A stretch of 64,000 nucleotides of DNA, from contig NZ_JAVREH010000002.1 in the NCBI RefSeq assembly GCF_031845305.1, forward strand, positions 221,919 through 285,918, in the 5' to 3' direction. Position numbers and translations under genes: made by a program. This DNA comes from Jatrophihabitans_A lederbergiae. GTDB lineage: Bacteria; Actinomycetota; Actinomycetes; Mycobacteriales; Jatrophihabitantaceae. Below are positions 44,315 to 52,602 of the stretch, in pieces. Each line of letters starts with the position of its first letter. Position 1 is the first letter of the stretch. The notes under the pieces were generated by a model. That model worked only from the letters and a program-made list of their open reading frames with translations. It was not told the DNA's origin and did not search any database.

Positions 44315-45073
44315 TCAGAGGCTTTGGCCGCCGGACAGTTCGATGCGGGTGCCGGTTGCCCAGTGCAGGGCGTCGGAGAGGATGGCCGGGACGGCCGCGC
44401 CGATGTCGTCTGGTTCGCCGACGCGCCCGAGTGCGATGGTGCTGGCCAGCATCTGGTTGACCTGTTCGTTGTCGCGCACCAGTCCGCCGCCGAAGTCGGT
44501 GGCGATGGCACCGGGCACGAGTGCGTTGACGCGGATGCCTCGCGCACCGAGTTCTTGTGCCTGGTAGCGGGTGAGCACCTCGACCGCGCCCTTCGCGGTG
44601 GCGTAGACGGCGTAGCCCGGTGCGGTGAAGCGGGCTAGTCCGGAGGAGACGTTGAGGATTCGGCCGCCGTCGGCGATCAAGGGAAGCAGCGTCTGTGTGA
44701 GGAAGAACGGCGCTTTGAGGTGCACCCGCACGATGTCGTCGAATTGCTCTTCGGTGGTGTCGGCGAAGGGCGCGTAGACGCCGATCCCGGCGTTGTTGAT
44801 GAGGTAGTCGATGCTGTTTCTGCCGAAGCTGCGTAGCGTGTCGATGAGCGCGGCGCTGAATTGGGCGAAGCCGTCGCTGTCGCCCACGTCGAGCTGCAGC
44901 ACGGCCGCCGGTACGCCGGCCTGCTCGGCTTCGGCGACCATCTGGTCGGCTTCGTCCTTGCGGCTTTTGTATGTGCCGATGATGCCGATACCGGCTGCGG
45001 CGAGGTGGTGGGCCATGCTGCGGCCCAGGCCGCGACTGGCGCCGGTGACGAGGGCGATTTTCGGTTCGGACAC
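44315..45073 (-). CDS. Short-chain dehydrogenase/reductase
   Basis: A 252-residue classical SDR: cofactor motif LVTGASRGLGRSMA (TGxxxGxG), NNAGIGVYAPF, Ser in ILNVSSGLARF, catalytic YATAK and the closing GTRIELSGGQSL. It reduces or oxidises a carbonyl/alcohol with NAD(P)(H); substrate unknown. The GTG 45073 has GGAG 8 nt upstream and gives a normal SDR N-terminus; a longer frame upstream is not used. It is divergent from the XRE/MmyB regulator, an arrangement typical for regulator and target. Confidence 0.88.
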   Translation of the reverse strand: MSEPKIALVTGASRGLGRSMAHHLAAAGIGIIGTYKSRKDEADQMVAEAEQAGVPAAVLQLDVGDSDGFAQFSAALIDTLRSFGRNSIDYLINNAGIGVYAPFADTTEEQFDDIVRVHLKAPFFLTQTLLPLIADGGRILNVSSGLARFTAPGYAVYATAKGAVEVLTRYQAQELGARGIRVNALVPGAIATDFGGGLVRDNEQVNQMLASTIALGRVGEPDDIGAAVPAILSDALHWATGTRIELSGGQSL

Positions 45074-45202
45074 AAATTTCTCCAAGGGTCGAGGCTGCTG
45101 ATGGGTCGACCCTGGCAGCGCGGCGCCGGTCGGTGGGCGCCCGGCTGATCCCCGCTTCGGCGGTCCGGGGTTAGCGGGCGTGAGCGGGGCGATGATAGGT
45201 GC

Positions 45203-46066
45203 ATGCATACCGCTCACGGCTCGGGGGACCGGCACGAGCTGGGCAGCTTTCTGCGGCACCGGCGCGAGCAGTTGCAGCCGGGCGACGTGGGGATGGTCGC
45301 CGGTGGGCGCCGGCGTGCGGTTGGGTTGCGCCGCGATGAAGTCGCCGTGCTCGCCGACATGTCGAGTGATTACTACGAGCGCATCGAGCAGGGTCGCGGG
45401 CCGCGGCCGTCAGTCGCGATGCTGGGCTCGATTGCCCGCGCCTTGCGCTTGACCCTCGACGAACGCGACCATTTGTACCGGCTGGCCGGTCAGCCTCCGC
45501 CGGCGCGGCACGAGTCGCTCGGTTACGCCGACGCAGGGCTGATGTGCGTGCTCGACGCGGTGGCGCCGACGGTACCGGCGCTGATCTCCGACGATCTGCA
45601 CGAGGTGGTCGCCCAGAATCCGCTGAACGTCGCGCTGCTCGGCCCGATGTCCACCGAGACGGGCCGGCGGCGGAACTTCCTGTGGCGGTGGTTCACTGAT
45701 CCGGAATTGCGCTCGCGATACCGCGCAGACCAGCACGAGACCCTCGGCCGCGAATACGTCGCCGACCTGCGGGTCGTCACCGGCACGCGGCCCGCCGACC
45801 CGACGCTTTCTGACCTGGTCGCCGCGCTGAGCGAAGCAAGTGCAGAGTTCCGCGAGATTTGGTCGCGGCAGGAAGTCGCGGTACGCCGCAGCACCCGCAA
45901 GGTCCTCGACCATCCTGCCGTCGGGGTGCTGGACCTCCAGTGCGACGTCGTACTCAGCCCTCCCTCCGGGCAGCGGCTGGTGTTGTTCCGCCCGCAACCG
46001 GGCACTGGCACCGCCGAGCGGCTCGAGATGCTGCGTGTCCTCGGCACCCAGACCTTCACCGGATAA
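45203..46066 (+). CDS. XRE family transcriptional regulator with MmyB-like ligand-binding domain
   Basis: A 287-residue protein. The N-terminal helix-turn-helix is the type common in actinobacteria (ELGSFLRHRREQ, RRAVGLRRDEVAVLADMSSD, YYERIEQGRGPRPS). The C-terminal part is MmyB-like (DAVAPTVPALISDDLHEVV, AQNPLNVALLG, FLWRWFTDPELRSRY). Such proteins often control a neighbouring oxidoreductase; the SDR gene 130 bp away is divergent. A degraded second copy of this pair lies just downstream. Confidence 0.88.
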   Translation: MHTAHGSGDRHELGSFLRHRREQLQPGDVGMVAGGRRRAVGLRRDEVAVLADMSSDYYERIEQGRGPRPSVAMLGSIARALRLTLDERDHLYRLAGQPPPARHESLGYADAGLMCVLDAVAPTVPALISDDLHEVVAQNPLNVALLGPMSTETGRRRNFLWRWFTDPELRSRYRADQHETLGREYVADLRVVTGTRPADPTLSDLVAALSEASAEFREIWSRQEVAVRRSTRKVLDHPAVGVLDLQCDVVLSPPSGQRLVLFRPQPGTGTAERLEMLRVLGTQTFTG

Positions 46067-46204
46067 AGATGTGCGCGCCGACACCGCCCGGGGTGACGTG
46101 CGACGCCGACGGCAGCGGCCCGCGCGGCAAGTTCGACGCGGCGGCCGAGTGCGGGAGCAACTGCTCACCCGCGGCGTGCCGATCGACGCAGCCGACCAGC
46201 TACT

Positions 46205-46618
46205 GGGCATCTGGTCGCGCACTTCATGATCGTCCACCAGGAATCCACCAACGGATCGGCGCGTAGCTCGTCGATGAGCGCGACGAGCTGGTGATCGTGC
46301 GGGCGTCGGCCGACTTCGTGTCGGGCCGCAGCGACGGCGGCGCAGGCGAATTGGGCCCAGTTGGCGATGCGTTCTCGCGCGAGATCGTCGTGGAACATGT
46401 ATCGCAGGAACGACGTCCCCACCTCCAGGCCGCGTCCCAGCACAGCGCGCAGCAACGCGTTACGCGCCAAGCCTTCGGCGCGGTGGGCCAGCAGCAGCAC
46501 GGGAAGGTGGCCGAGCGCGGTCATCAGCCGCAGCAGACCGGGATCCAGAATCTGGTGGGGGTCGATGGAGCCGATCCGGCGGGGCGCTGCCGGGGGCGGC
46601 CAGATCGCGCAGGTGCGC
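46205..46618 (-). pseudogene. Remnant of an XRE/MmyB regulator (ligand-binding part)
   Basis: The minus strand reads PPPAAPRR, LDPGLLRLMTALGHLPVLLL, ARNALLRAVLG, FLRYMFHDDLARERIANWAQ and RRPHDHQLVALIDELRADP, matching the MmyB-like C-terminal domain. The N-terminal helix-turn-helix is absent. At the other end the sequence shifts frame after VDSWW (DDHEVRDQM continues in another frame) and breaks off. It faces away from the SDR fragment at 46641. Confidence 0.6.
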
Positions 46619-46640
46619 GCGGTTTCGACGTCGTCCAGTC

Positions 46641-46992
46641 GCACGTCGTGATCACCATCGGCTCCTGGATGGCTTCCATCGGCAGCCCGTACGCCGCCAT
46701 GTACGCAGCCACCAAAGCCGCCGACGAGCAACTGACCCGCGGATGGGCCGCGGAGTTCGGCCCACGCGGCGTGCGTGTCAACGCGGTCGCTCCCGGAGTC
46801 ACCCTCACGCCGGGCAACGAGAAAGATCGCCCGATCGTCGACGCCATCACCGCAGGTAGCTCCGCCGGCGTCCCGGTCCAACCCCTCGACATCGCCTACG
46901 GCGTCGCGTTCCTCGCCTTCGACCAAGCCCGGATGAGCCACGCAACCACCCTCTACATCGACGGCGGGATCAGCGGAACGCGGCTTCGATGA
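46641..46992 (+). pseudogene. C-terminal fragment of a short-chain dehydrogenase
   Basis: The frame reads IGSWMASIGSPYAAMYAATK, AADEQLTRGWAAEFGPRGVR, VNAVAPGV and ends TLYIDGGISGTRLR, the catalytic and C-terminal half of a classical SDR (YAATK). The Rossmann motif TGxxxGxG and NNAG are missing; upstream sequence belongs to the MmyB remnant on the other strand. It is a truncated pseudogene. Confidence 0.7.
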
Positions 46993-47118
46993 ATCCGCGG
47001 CCGAGTGGCTCCGCGCCTCGAGTGGCCGTCGGGTCCGCGGCCGGGGCGCGTGGGTCTGCCTCCGGTTCAGTTACCCGTTTGGGGTAGAGATTCCGCGCGC
47101 CCAGGGACGTTAAGCGAG

Positions 47119-47994
47119 CTAGGCCGACGGCGTGATGAGTTCGTCGGCGACCCAGCGTGCGACGTGGTCGGGATATGGCGCCGGCAGTATCAGCACGACA
47201 TGCGTAAAGCCGGCGTCGATGGCTTCTGCGATCGCGCGCCGCACGTCGTCGGGCTGGTCGTAGGTGACGGGCAGGGCGATCGAGCGGGTGATCGCGGCGG
47301 GGTCGCGTCCGATCTCGGCGCAGAAGCGATCCAGCAGTGCGCTGCGGCTGATCACGTCGTCGATGTCTCCGCCCGGGATGTTCCAGACGTCGGCGTGCTC
47401 GGCGACCACGCGCAGCGTCGCGGTGGACCGGCCACCGATCACGATCGGCGGATGTGGTTGCTGGACGGGTTTCGGGTTGCAGAACGCGCCGGTGAGCTGG
47501 TGATACGTGCCGTTGAAGTCGAACGGCTCGGTGTCGGTCCACAGCCGCGTGATGATCGTGCATGCCTCGGCGAGGCTGCCCACCGCGTGTGCGGCGTCGT
47601 GGAAGGGCAGGCCATGCGCCTCGTACTCGCGCCGGGCTAATGGCACGCTGGGTCGTGAGCCTGCGCCGATGCCGAACTCGAGCCGACCGCCGGAGACGAT
47701 GTCGACGGTCGCGGCGATCTTGGCGAGCATCGCCGGCGGCCGGAAGCGATTGCTGGTCACGAGCAGGCCGATGCGCAGCCGGTCGGTCTGCGCGGCCAGG
47801 GCCGACAGCAGCGTCCACCCCTCGAAGGTCGGGCCGTTCGGATCGCCGAATATCGGCATCAGGTGGTCGAACAGCCATGCGTGTTCGATCTCCTCAATGG
47901 CGTCGGCCTGCTGCCAGACCCGCAGGATGTCGCGGTAGTCGACCTGCGAGGGCGCTGTCATGATCCCGAAACTGATCCCGGTCGCCCCAGTCAT
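47119..47994 (-). CDS. LLM class flavin-dependent oxidoreductase
   Basis: A 291-residue protein of the luciferase-like monooxygenase superfamily, of the F420- or FMN-using actinobacterial type. Seen: AWLFDHLMPIFGDPNGPTFE, LLSALAAQTDRLRIGLLVTS, LAKIAATVDIVSGGRLEFGI, GAGSRPS and PPIVIGGRSTATLRVVAEHAD. Substrate unknown. Its ATG overlaps the stop of the upstream aldo/keto reductase gene (ATGA), so both form one transcript. Confidence 0.88.
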   Translation of the reverse strand: MTGATGISFGIMTAPSQVDYRDILRVWQQADAIEEIEHAWLFDHLMPIFGDPNGPTFEGWTLLSALAAQTDRLRIGLLVTSNRFRPPAMLAKIAATVDIVSGGRLEFGIGAGSRPSVPLARREYEAHGLPFHDAAHAVGSLAEACTIITRLWTDTEPFDFNGTYHQLTGAFCNPKPVQQPHPPIVIGGRSTATLRVVAEHADVWNIPGGDIDDVISRSALLDRFCAEIGRDPAAITRSIALPVTYDQPDDVRRAIAEAIDAGFTHVVLILPAPYPDHVARWVADELITPSA

Positions 47995-49022
47995 GAACGT
48001 CGCCGCAGCGACGGGTCGAGCAGGGAGGGGGGTGTGTCGATCTTCTCCTCTGGAGCGAAGTCGAGGCCGGGGGCGACGATCTCGTCGATCGCATCGAGGA
48101 CGTCGGGCGTGAGCACGATGTCGGCGGCGGCGAGCTGCGAGTGCAGGTGGTCGATCGTTCGCGGGCCGATGATTGCGCTGGTGACGGCCGGGTGCGCGGT
48201 CACGAAGCCGAGCGCGAGCTGGATCATCGTCAGCCCTGCCTCCGCGGCGACATTGGCAAGCTGCTCGACGGCCTCGAGCTTCGCCCGGTTGACCGGGGCG
48301 GTGGTGTCGAAGCGGTGCGGCATGAGCGTCGAGCGGCTGGTCGTGATCTCACGGCCCTCGCGGATCGCCCCTGACAGCCAGCCGGAGGCCAGCGGACTCC
48401 ACACCAGCACGCCGAGCCCGTACTCCTGCGTGACGGGCAGGACGTGCGTTTCGATGCCTCGCTGCAGGATCGAGTAGCCGGGCTGCTCGGTGACGTAGCG
48501 ACTCAGCTGGTGTTTGCGCGCGGCCCACTGCGCCTGCACGATGCGGTAGGCCGGGAACGTCGAGGTGCCGAAGTAGCGGATCTTGCCAGCGCGCTGCAGA
48601 TCGGTCAGCGCCGACAGCGTCTCCTCGTCGCTGGTCGTCGGGTCCCACCGGTGGACCTGGTACAGGTCGACGTGGTCGACGCCCAGGCGGCGCAGGCTGT
48701 TGTCGAGCTCGGTGGCCAGCCAGCGGCGCGAGCTGCCCTTGTGGTTGCGCTCCTCGCCCATCGGCAGGCTCGCCTTGGTGGCGAGCACGAGGTCGTCGCG
48801 CCGGCCGGCGATGGCGCTGATGGCTTGGCCGACCAGCTGCTCGGATTCGCCGCGGCTGTAGAAGTCGGCGGTGTCGATCAGGTTGATGCCGCCGTCGAGC
48901 GCGGCGTCAATGATCGCGGTCGCCTCATCCTGGGTGGTGTGCCCGATGGCGCCGAAGTTCATCGCGCCGAGCACGAGTGAACTGACCTGCACACCGGTGC
49001 GGCCCAAGGTGTGGTATTGCAT
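47991..49022 (-). CDS. Aldo/keto reductase
   Basis: A 343-residue enzyme of the larger AKR type. Seen: MQYHTLGRTGVQVSSLVLGA, LIDTADFYSRGESEQLVG (catalytic Asp and Tyr), VLATKASLPMG, DHVDLYQVHRWDP (catalytic His) and AIIGPRTIDHLHSQLAA. It reduces a carbonyl substrate with NADPH. ATG 49022 has GGAGGAA 5 nt upstream and starts the family sequence exactly; an upstream in-frame start is not used. It is divergent from a TetR remnant whose likely operators lie in front of it. Confidence 0.92.
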   Translation of the reverse strand: MQYHTLGRTGVQVSSLVLGAMNFGAIGHTTQDEATAIIDAALDGGINLIDTADFYSRGESEQLVGQAISAIAGRRDDLVLATKASLPMGEERNHKGSSRRWLATELDNSLRRLGVDHVDLYQVHRWDPTTSDEETLSALTDLQRAGKIRYFGTSTFPAYRIVQAQWAARKHQLSRYVTEQPGYSILQRGIETHVLPVTQEYGLGVLVWSPLASGWLSGAIREGREITTSRSTLMPHRFDTTAPVNRAKLEAVEQLANVAAEAGLTMIQLALGFVTAHPAVTSAIIGPRTIDHLHSQLAAADIVLTPDVLDAIDEIVAPGLDFAPEEKIDTPPSLLDPSLRRRS

Positions 49023-49090
49023 GGGTATTCCTCCATCGCTAGGGGCAGGGGATGTCGCATACGGCTTCATCGACTAGCATCATCGGTCAA

Positions 49091-49131
49091 GCGGAGCAGT
49101 GCTCCGCCTCCACTATATGGAGCATTGCTCC
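49091..49131. promoter_or_regulatory. Two palindromic operators, GGAGCA-N-TGCTCC type
   Basis: GCGGAGCAGTGCTCCGC (49091-49107) is a perfect 17-bp palindrome and GGAGCATTGCTCC (49119-49131) repeats its core; centres are 26 bp apart. They lie between the aldo/keto reductase start and the TetR remnant, the expected place for a TetR operator controlling both. Confidence 0.6.
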
Positions 49132-49338
49132 GTTTCGCAACGAGCAGACGCTGCTCGAGGCGCCCGCCGACGTCTTCGTCACCTCAGGCGTCGACGCGCC
49201 GGTGCGCGACATTGCGGCCAAGGCCGGCGTGGGGATGGGCACGATCTACCGCCACTTCCCCTGCACACCTACTTCCTCGACCGCCTCGTGCCCGTGTGCG
49301 CACAACTGCTCAAGGCCGCTGCGCGAGCCGACGACTGA
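49128..49338 (+). pseudogene. Remnant of a TetR family regulator (helix-turn-helix part)
   Basis: The frame reads RNEQTLLEAPADVFVTSG, VDAPVRDIAAKAGVGMGT and IYRHFP, a clear TetR DNA-binding domain. It then breaks; another frame continues HTYFLDRLVPVCAQLLKAAA to a stop at 49338. The ligand-binding domain is missing and no plausible start codon is seen in frame. It is a relic of the regulator that probably used the two upstream palindromes. Confidence 0.7.
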
Positions 49339-49364
49339 CATCCGACATGATGACCTCCATTTGT

Positions 49365-49420
49365 TTGACACTGTCAAGCGAGACGGGTCAAGCATGTAGC
49401 TGGTTGTTTGACACTGTCAA
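49365..49420. promoter_or_regulatory. Two TTGACACTGTCAA operators in front of the TetR gene
   Basis: The perfect palindrome TTGACA-C-TGTCAA occurs at 49365-49377 and 49408-49420, centres 43 bp apart, about four helical turns, both within TTGTTTGACACTGTCAA. Each contains a TTGACA -35 box, so a bound repressor would block the promoter. Likely autoregulatory sites of the TetR protein encoded next. Confidence 0.65.
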
Positions 49421-49442
49421 TTGGATGGCGGAGGATTACCTT

Positions 49443-50060
49443 GTGACCGAACAGAATTCCTCTGCCAGCGACGTCCGAGCGGGTCTACTGGCTGCGGCTC
49501 GCGCCGAACTGATCGACCGTGGACATGCGGCGATCAGTCTGCGGGCCGTGGCCCGCCGTGCAGGGGTGTCCCACGCCGCGCCGAAGTACTACTTCGCAGA
49601 CCGGGCCGCTCTGCTCACCGCGGTCGCGATCCAAGGTTTCACTGAACTCACCGCCGCCCTGGCACGGGTTTCGTCGTCGCTTGCCGCGGTCGGTCATACC
49701 TACATCGACTTCGGACTCAACAACCCCGCGCTGTTCGACCTGATGTTTCGCCCCAGCGAGCTACACCCCACCGACCCGGACTTGGAAAAAGCTCAGCATG
49801 CAGCTATCGGCATGCTCAACGCCGCGGTCGCCGTCGCCGAGTCGTCGCAGGGTGACCCCTCGGAGCCCGGCTCGCAGGCCCTCACCCTCATCAGCTGGGC
49901 ACTGGCCCACGGACTGACCGTCCTGGCCCGCGACGGAGCACTCCAATCAGCCACCAATAGCGCCCCGGGCACAGGCGCTGACCTCGCGCGCGGACTAGCC
50001 GACGCCTTCACCGAACGCATCACCACCCAACCAACCAACCAGGCCACCCCGACATCATGA
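49443..50060 (+). CDS. TetR family transcriptional regulator
   Basis: A 205-residue protein. The N-terminal HTH is clear: LLAAARAELIDRGHAAISLR, AVARRAGVSHAAPKYYFADR. The C-terminal part resembles the TetR_C_13-like WHG domain (DFGLNNPALFDLMFRPSE, ALTLISWALAHGLTVLA). GTG 49443 has GGAGG 8 nt upstream; ATG 49425 would overlap the operator flank. It should regulate itself through the TTGACACTGTCAA sites. No obvious target gene lies next to it. Confidence 0.88.
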   Translation: MTEQNSSASDVRAGLLAAARAELIDRGHAAISLRAVARRAGVSHAAPKYYFADRAALLTAVAIQGFTELTAALARVSSSLAAVGHTYIDFGLNNPALFDLMFRPSELHPTDPDLEKAQHAAIGMLNAAVAVAESSQGDPSEPGSQALTLISWALAHGLTVLARDGALQSATNSAPGTGADLARGLADAFTERITTQPTNQATPTS

Positions 50061-50692
50061 GCTGACGCGTGGCGCGATCAGCGGTCCGGCCGATGAAATG
50101 ACGGCTCCCGACTAGATGAACGATTCCAAGGGTTCAGTGGTCGTAGGCGGTCAGGGATCGCTTGATCGGTGCGCCGATGTTGTCGTTGTGCCAGATGGCG
50201 GCGGTGAGGGCGAGGATGTGTTGCCAGACGCCGACGATGACTCCTGCGGGGGTGTGGCCGCCGTGGCGTTCGGTGACCAGGCTGGTGTCGCGGACCAGCA
50301 CACCGATCAGCCAGCTGATCGTCGCGGTGAGTTTGCGCAGCCGCTTGTTGTAGCCCGGCTGCTACGGCAGATACGGCAACAGCGCCTGCAGGTGCGCGTG
50401 GGCATGGCGCAGCCAGCTTGGACACTCTCGTCGTCAAATCACCTCAGCCACACAGTCACATCGCTTGGAATTGGTCATCCAGGGCAGGATCACCTTTGAC
50501 TTGCCATCACCAGCGTCGACCCCGGTACAAAATCAGTCGAAGAAGGGAGAACTGAACTCGTCATCGTTCTGATTGCCGGGCTGCGGCAGGGCTATGCGTG
50601 GAGGCGCGCTGAGGCTAACGTGTGTCGGGCATCTTTCCATTGCGCGTCGGAGCTGGCGTGCGATGGGTCCCTTCAGCCTGACGGAGGCCGTC
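50061..50692. other. Region between the TetR gene and the amylase gene
   Basis: About 630 bp. The left part carries the IS982 transposase remnant on the minus strand. From about 50365 to 50692 nothing is recognised apart from the amylase ribosome binding site; the amylase promoter should be here. Confidence 0.4.
50134..50361 (-). pseudogene. C-terminal remnant of an IS982-type transposase
   Basis: 75 codons between two in-frame stops read YNKRLRKLTATISWLIG, then ERHGGHTPAGVIVGVWQHIL and ALTAAIWHNDNIGAPIKRSL, TAYDH. The HGG-T-x2-GV and AIWHN...RSLTAYDH parts are typical of the end of IS982-type transposases. The catalytic N-terminal part and terminal inverted repeats are not found, so this is a dead fragment. 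Confidence 0.65.
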
Positions 50693-52291
50693 ATGACCGG
50701 AGCTAGTCCAACCCCGAGTTCGCAGCCTGGGCGGCGCCGGGCGGGGTGGCGTGCCGTCGCGGCAGCCGCTGCGCTGGTTACCGCTGGTGTGACGGGATCA
50801 GTGCTCGGGTCAGCCGAAGCGTCGCCTTCGATCCCGGCAGCCGCCGCTGACTCCCGTGGCCAGACTCGCGACGTGATAGCGAACCTGTTCGAGTGGAACT
50901 GGCCGTCTATAGCGAACGAATGTAGGACCGTTCTTGGTCCGGCTGGCTACGGCGGTGTGCAGGTGGCGCCACCGCAGGATTCCCTCAAACGGACAGCGAC
51001 CGGCAATGGCAGCACTGTCTTGCACCCGTGGTGGGAGGTGTACCAGCCCGTCGACTACCACCTGACCAGCCGGATGGGCACAGAGGCCCAGTTCAAGTCG
51101 ATGGTCGCCACCTGCCGGCGGGCGGGGGTGAAGGTCTACGCCGACGCCGTGATCAACCATATGACCGGCCAAGGCAATCTCTCCTACGGCGGCGCCGGCT
51201 ACACCAAGTACCACTACACCGGGCTATACACCCCGGCCGACTTCCACAGTTACCCTGCCGACTGCCCGGTCCCACCGACGACGGGCAGCGCGGACCGGGA
51301 AGGCAGCATCCAGGACTTCAACGACTACACCCAGGTGTTCAACTGTGAACTGGTGGGCCTGTCCGACCTGCGCACCCAGTCCAACTACGTACGCAACACC
51401 CTGGCGGCCTACCTGAATAAGCTGCTCAGCTACGGGGTGTCCGGGTTCCGGGTCGACGCCGCCAAGCACATCGGACAGACCGACCTGGCCGCCATCGAGG
51501 CCCGGCTGCACAACACCGTCGACGGCGCCCGCCCCTATCTGGCGCTGGAGGTCGGCACCGGAAGCCCGGGTCGGATCTCGCCGTGGGCGTTCCAGGGCGT
51601 CGGCGACCTGCTCGGCTTCGACTACGCCTCGCAGATCCACGACGCGTTCAAGAGCTACAACAGCCCGCCGAATGACGGCAACATCGGCGACCTGAAAATC
51701 TTCGGCGCGCGGTCCGGTCTGCTGCCCAGCAACAAAGAGCTTGTGTTCGTCGAAAACCACGACAGCGAACGCAACGGCTCCACGCTGAACTACAAGGACC
51801 CGAACAACACCATCGCCACCGAATTCATGCTCGCCTGGCCACACGGCACCCCGCAGGTGTATGCCAGCTTCGCCTGGGCCACCCCGGACGACTCCCCACC
51901 GGCGAACGCTGACGGACTCGTCACCAACACCGTCTGCGACAACACCACGTGGGTATGCGTGGACCGCTACACCGGCGTGGCTCACATGGTCCGATGGCAC
52001 AACTACGTCGCCAAGGCCCAAGTCGCGAACTGGTACGACGACGGTGCCAACCTGGTCGCGTTCAGCCGCGGCGACCGCGGCTTCTTCAGCACCAACAACG
52101 AAACCGCAGCCAAGACAGTCACCGTGCGGACCGGTCTTCACCCTGGCAGCTACTGCGACATCATCCACGGCGCCAAAGTGAACCGGTCATGCTCCGGCCC
52201 GACGGTCACCGTCCACCAGCACGGCGTCGCCACCATCACCATCGGCAGCTACGACTCAGTCGCCTTCACCCGACAGGACCGCGTCCACTGA
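50693..52291 (+). CDS. Secreted alpha-amylase (GH13)
   Basis: A 532-residue exported amylase. The signal peptide (RRRAGWRAVAAAAALVTAGV) is followed by a GH13 catalytic barrel with the conserved regions: VYADAVINHMT (region I), GFRVDAAKHI with the nucleophile Asp (II), LALEVGTG with the acid/base Glu (III) and FVENHDSERN (IV). An all-beta C domain ends the protein. It resembles Streptomyces secreted amylases and cuts alpha-1,4 glucans. ATG 50693 has GGAGG 6 nt upstream; a longer frame upstream has no signal-peptide character. It converges with the GH3 gene across a strong hairpin. Confidence 0.93.
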   Translation: MTGASPTPSSQPGRRRAGWRAVAAAAALVTAGVTGSVLGSAEASPSIPAAAADSRGQTRDVIANLFEWNWPSIANECRTVLGPAGYGGVQVAPPQDSLKRTATGNGSTVLHPWWEVYQPVDYHLTSRMGTEAQFKSMVATCRRAGVKVYADAVINHMTGQGNLSYGGAGYTKYHYTGLYTPADFHSYPADCPVPPTTGSADREGSIQDFNDYTQVFNCELVGLSDLRTQSNYVRNTLAAYLNKLLSYGVSGFRVDAAKHIGQTDLAAIEARLHNTVDGARPYLALEVGTGSPGRISPWAFQGVGDLLGFDYASQIHDAFKSYNSPPNDGNIGDLKIFGARSGLLPSNKELVFVENHDSERNGSTLNYKDPNNTIATEFMLAWPHGTPQVYASFAWATPDDSPPANADGLVTNTVCDNTTWVCVDRYTGVAHMVRWHNYVAKAQVANWYDDGANLVAFSRGDRGFFSTNNETAAKTVTVRTGLHPGSYCDIIHGAKVNRSCSGPTVTVHQHGVATITIGSYDSVAFTRQDRVH

Positions 52292-52602
52292 CCGCGCGCC
52301 ACGCCGGCAGCACTTGATCAGACGAGATCCGTCCGCGGAGGTGAACAGGAGACTGGCAGGTGGCGCGCACGAGCTTCGCCGGGCGATGGAGCACGGAAGG
52401 GGCGACCTGCTGGCGGAGTTGGTTCGTCCTAGCCGCCTACGAGGCCGCGACCGGCAAGCACACCTGGCGGACCAACGATGCCGACATGGCGCAATCGGTA
52501 ATGCACCACCCCGGCCTTCTCCCATCACCTCAGACTGAAACGGCACTCGGGCGGCCCGCTGGATGCGGACCGCCCGAGTGCCGTTGGGGCGCGTGACGAC
52601 GA
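52292..52602. other. Gap between amylase and GH3 genes
   Basis: A short frame from 52360 (MARTSFAGRWSTEGATCWRS) matches no family I know and is not called. The right part holds the long hairpin at 52539-52585. Nothing else is seen. Confidence 0.4.
52539..52585. terminator. Strong bidirectional hairpin between amylase and GH3 genes
   Basis: AACGGCACTCGGGCGG and CCGCCCGAGTGCCGTT form a perfect 16-bp stem with a 15-nt loop. It lies between convergent genes, ending 17 bp from the GH3 stop. Flanked by AAA-side and TT-side bases but without a long U-tract. Confidence 0.75.

Larger units (their letters stand above)
49071..49442. other. Gap between the aldo/keto reductase and the TetR gene
   Basis: This 372-bp stretch contains no intact gene. 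It holds two palindromes of one type (49091, 49119), a TetR N-terminal remnant (49128-49338) and two palindromes of another type (49365, 49408). Confidence 0.6.

Noticed and set aside
52360..52596. A 78-codon frame between amylase and GH3
   Set aside because: It runs into the terminator hairpin, has no ribosome binding site and no similarity I recognise.
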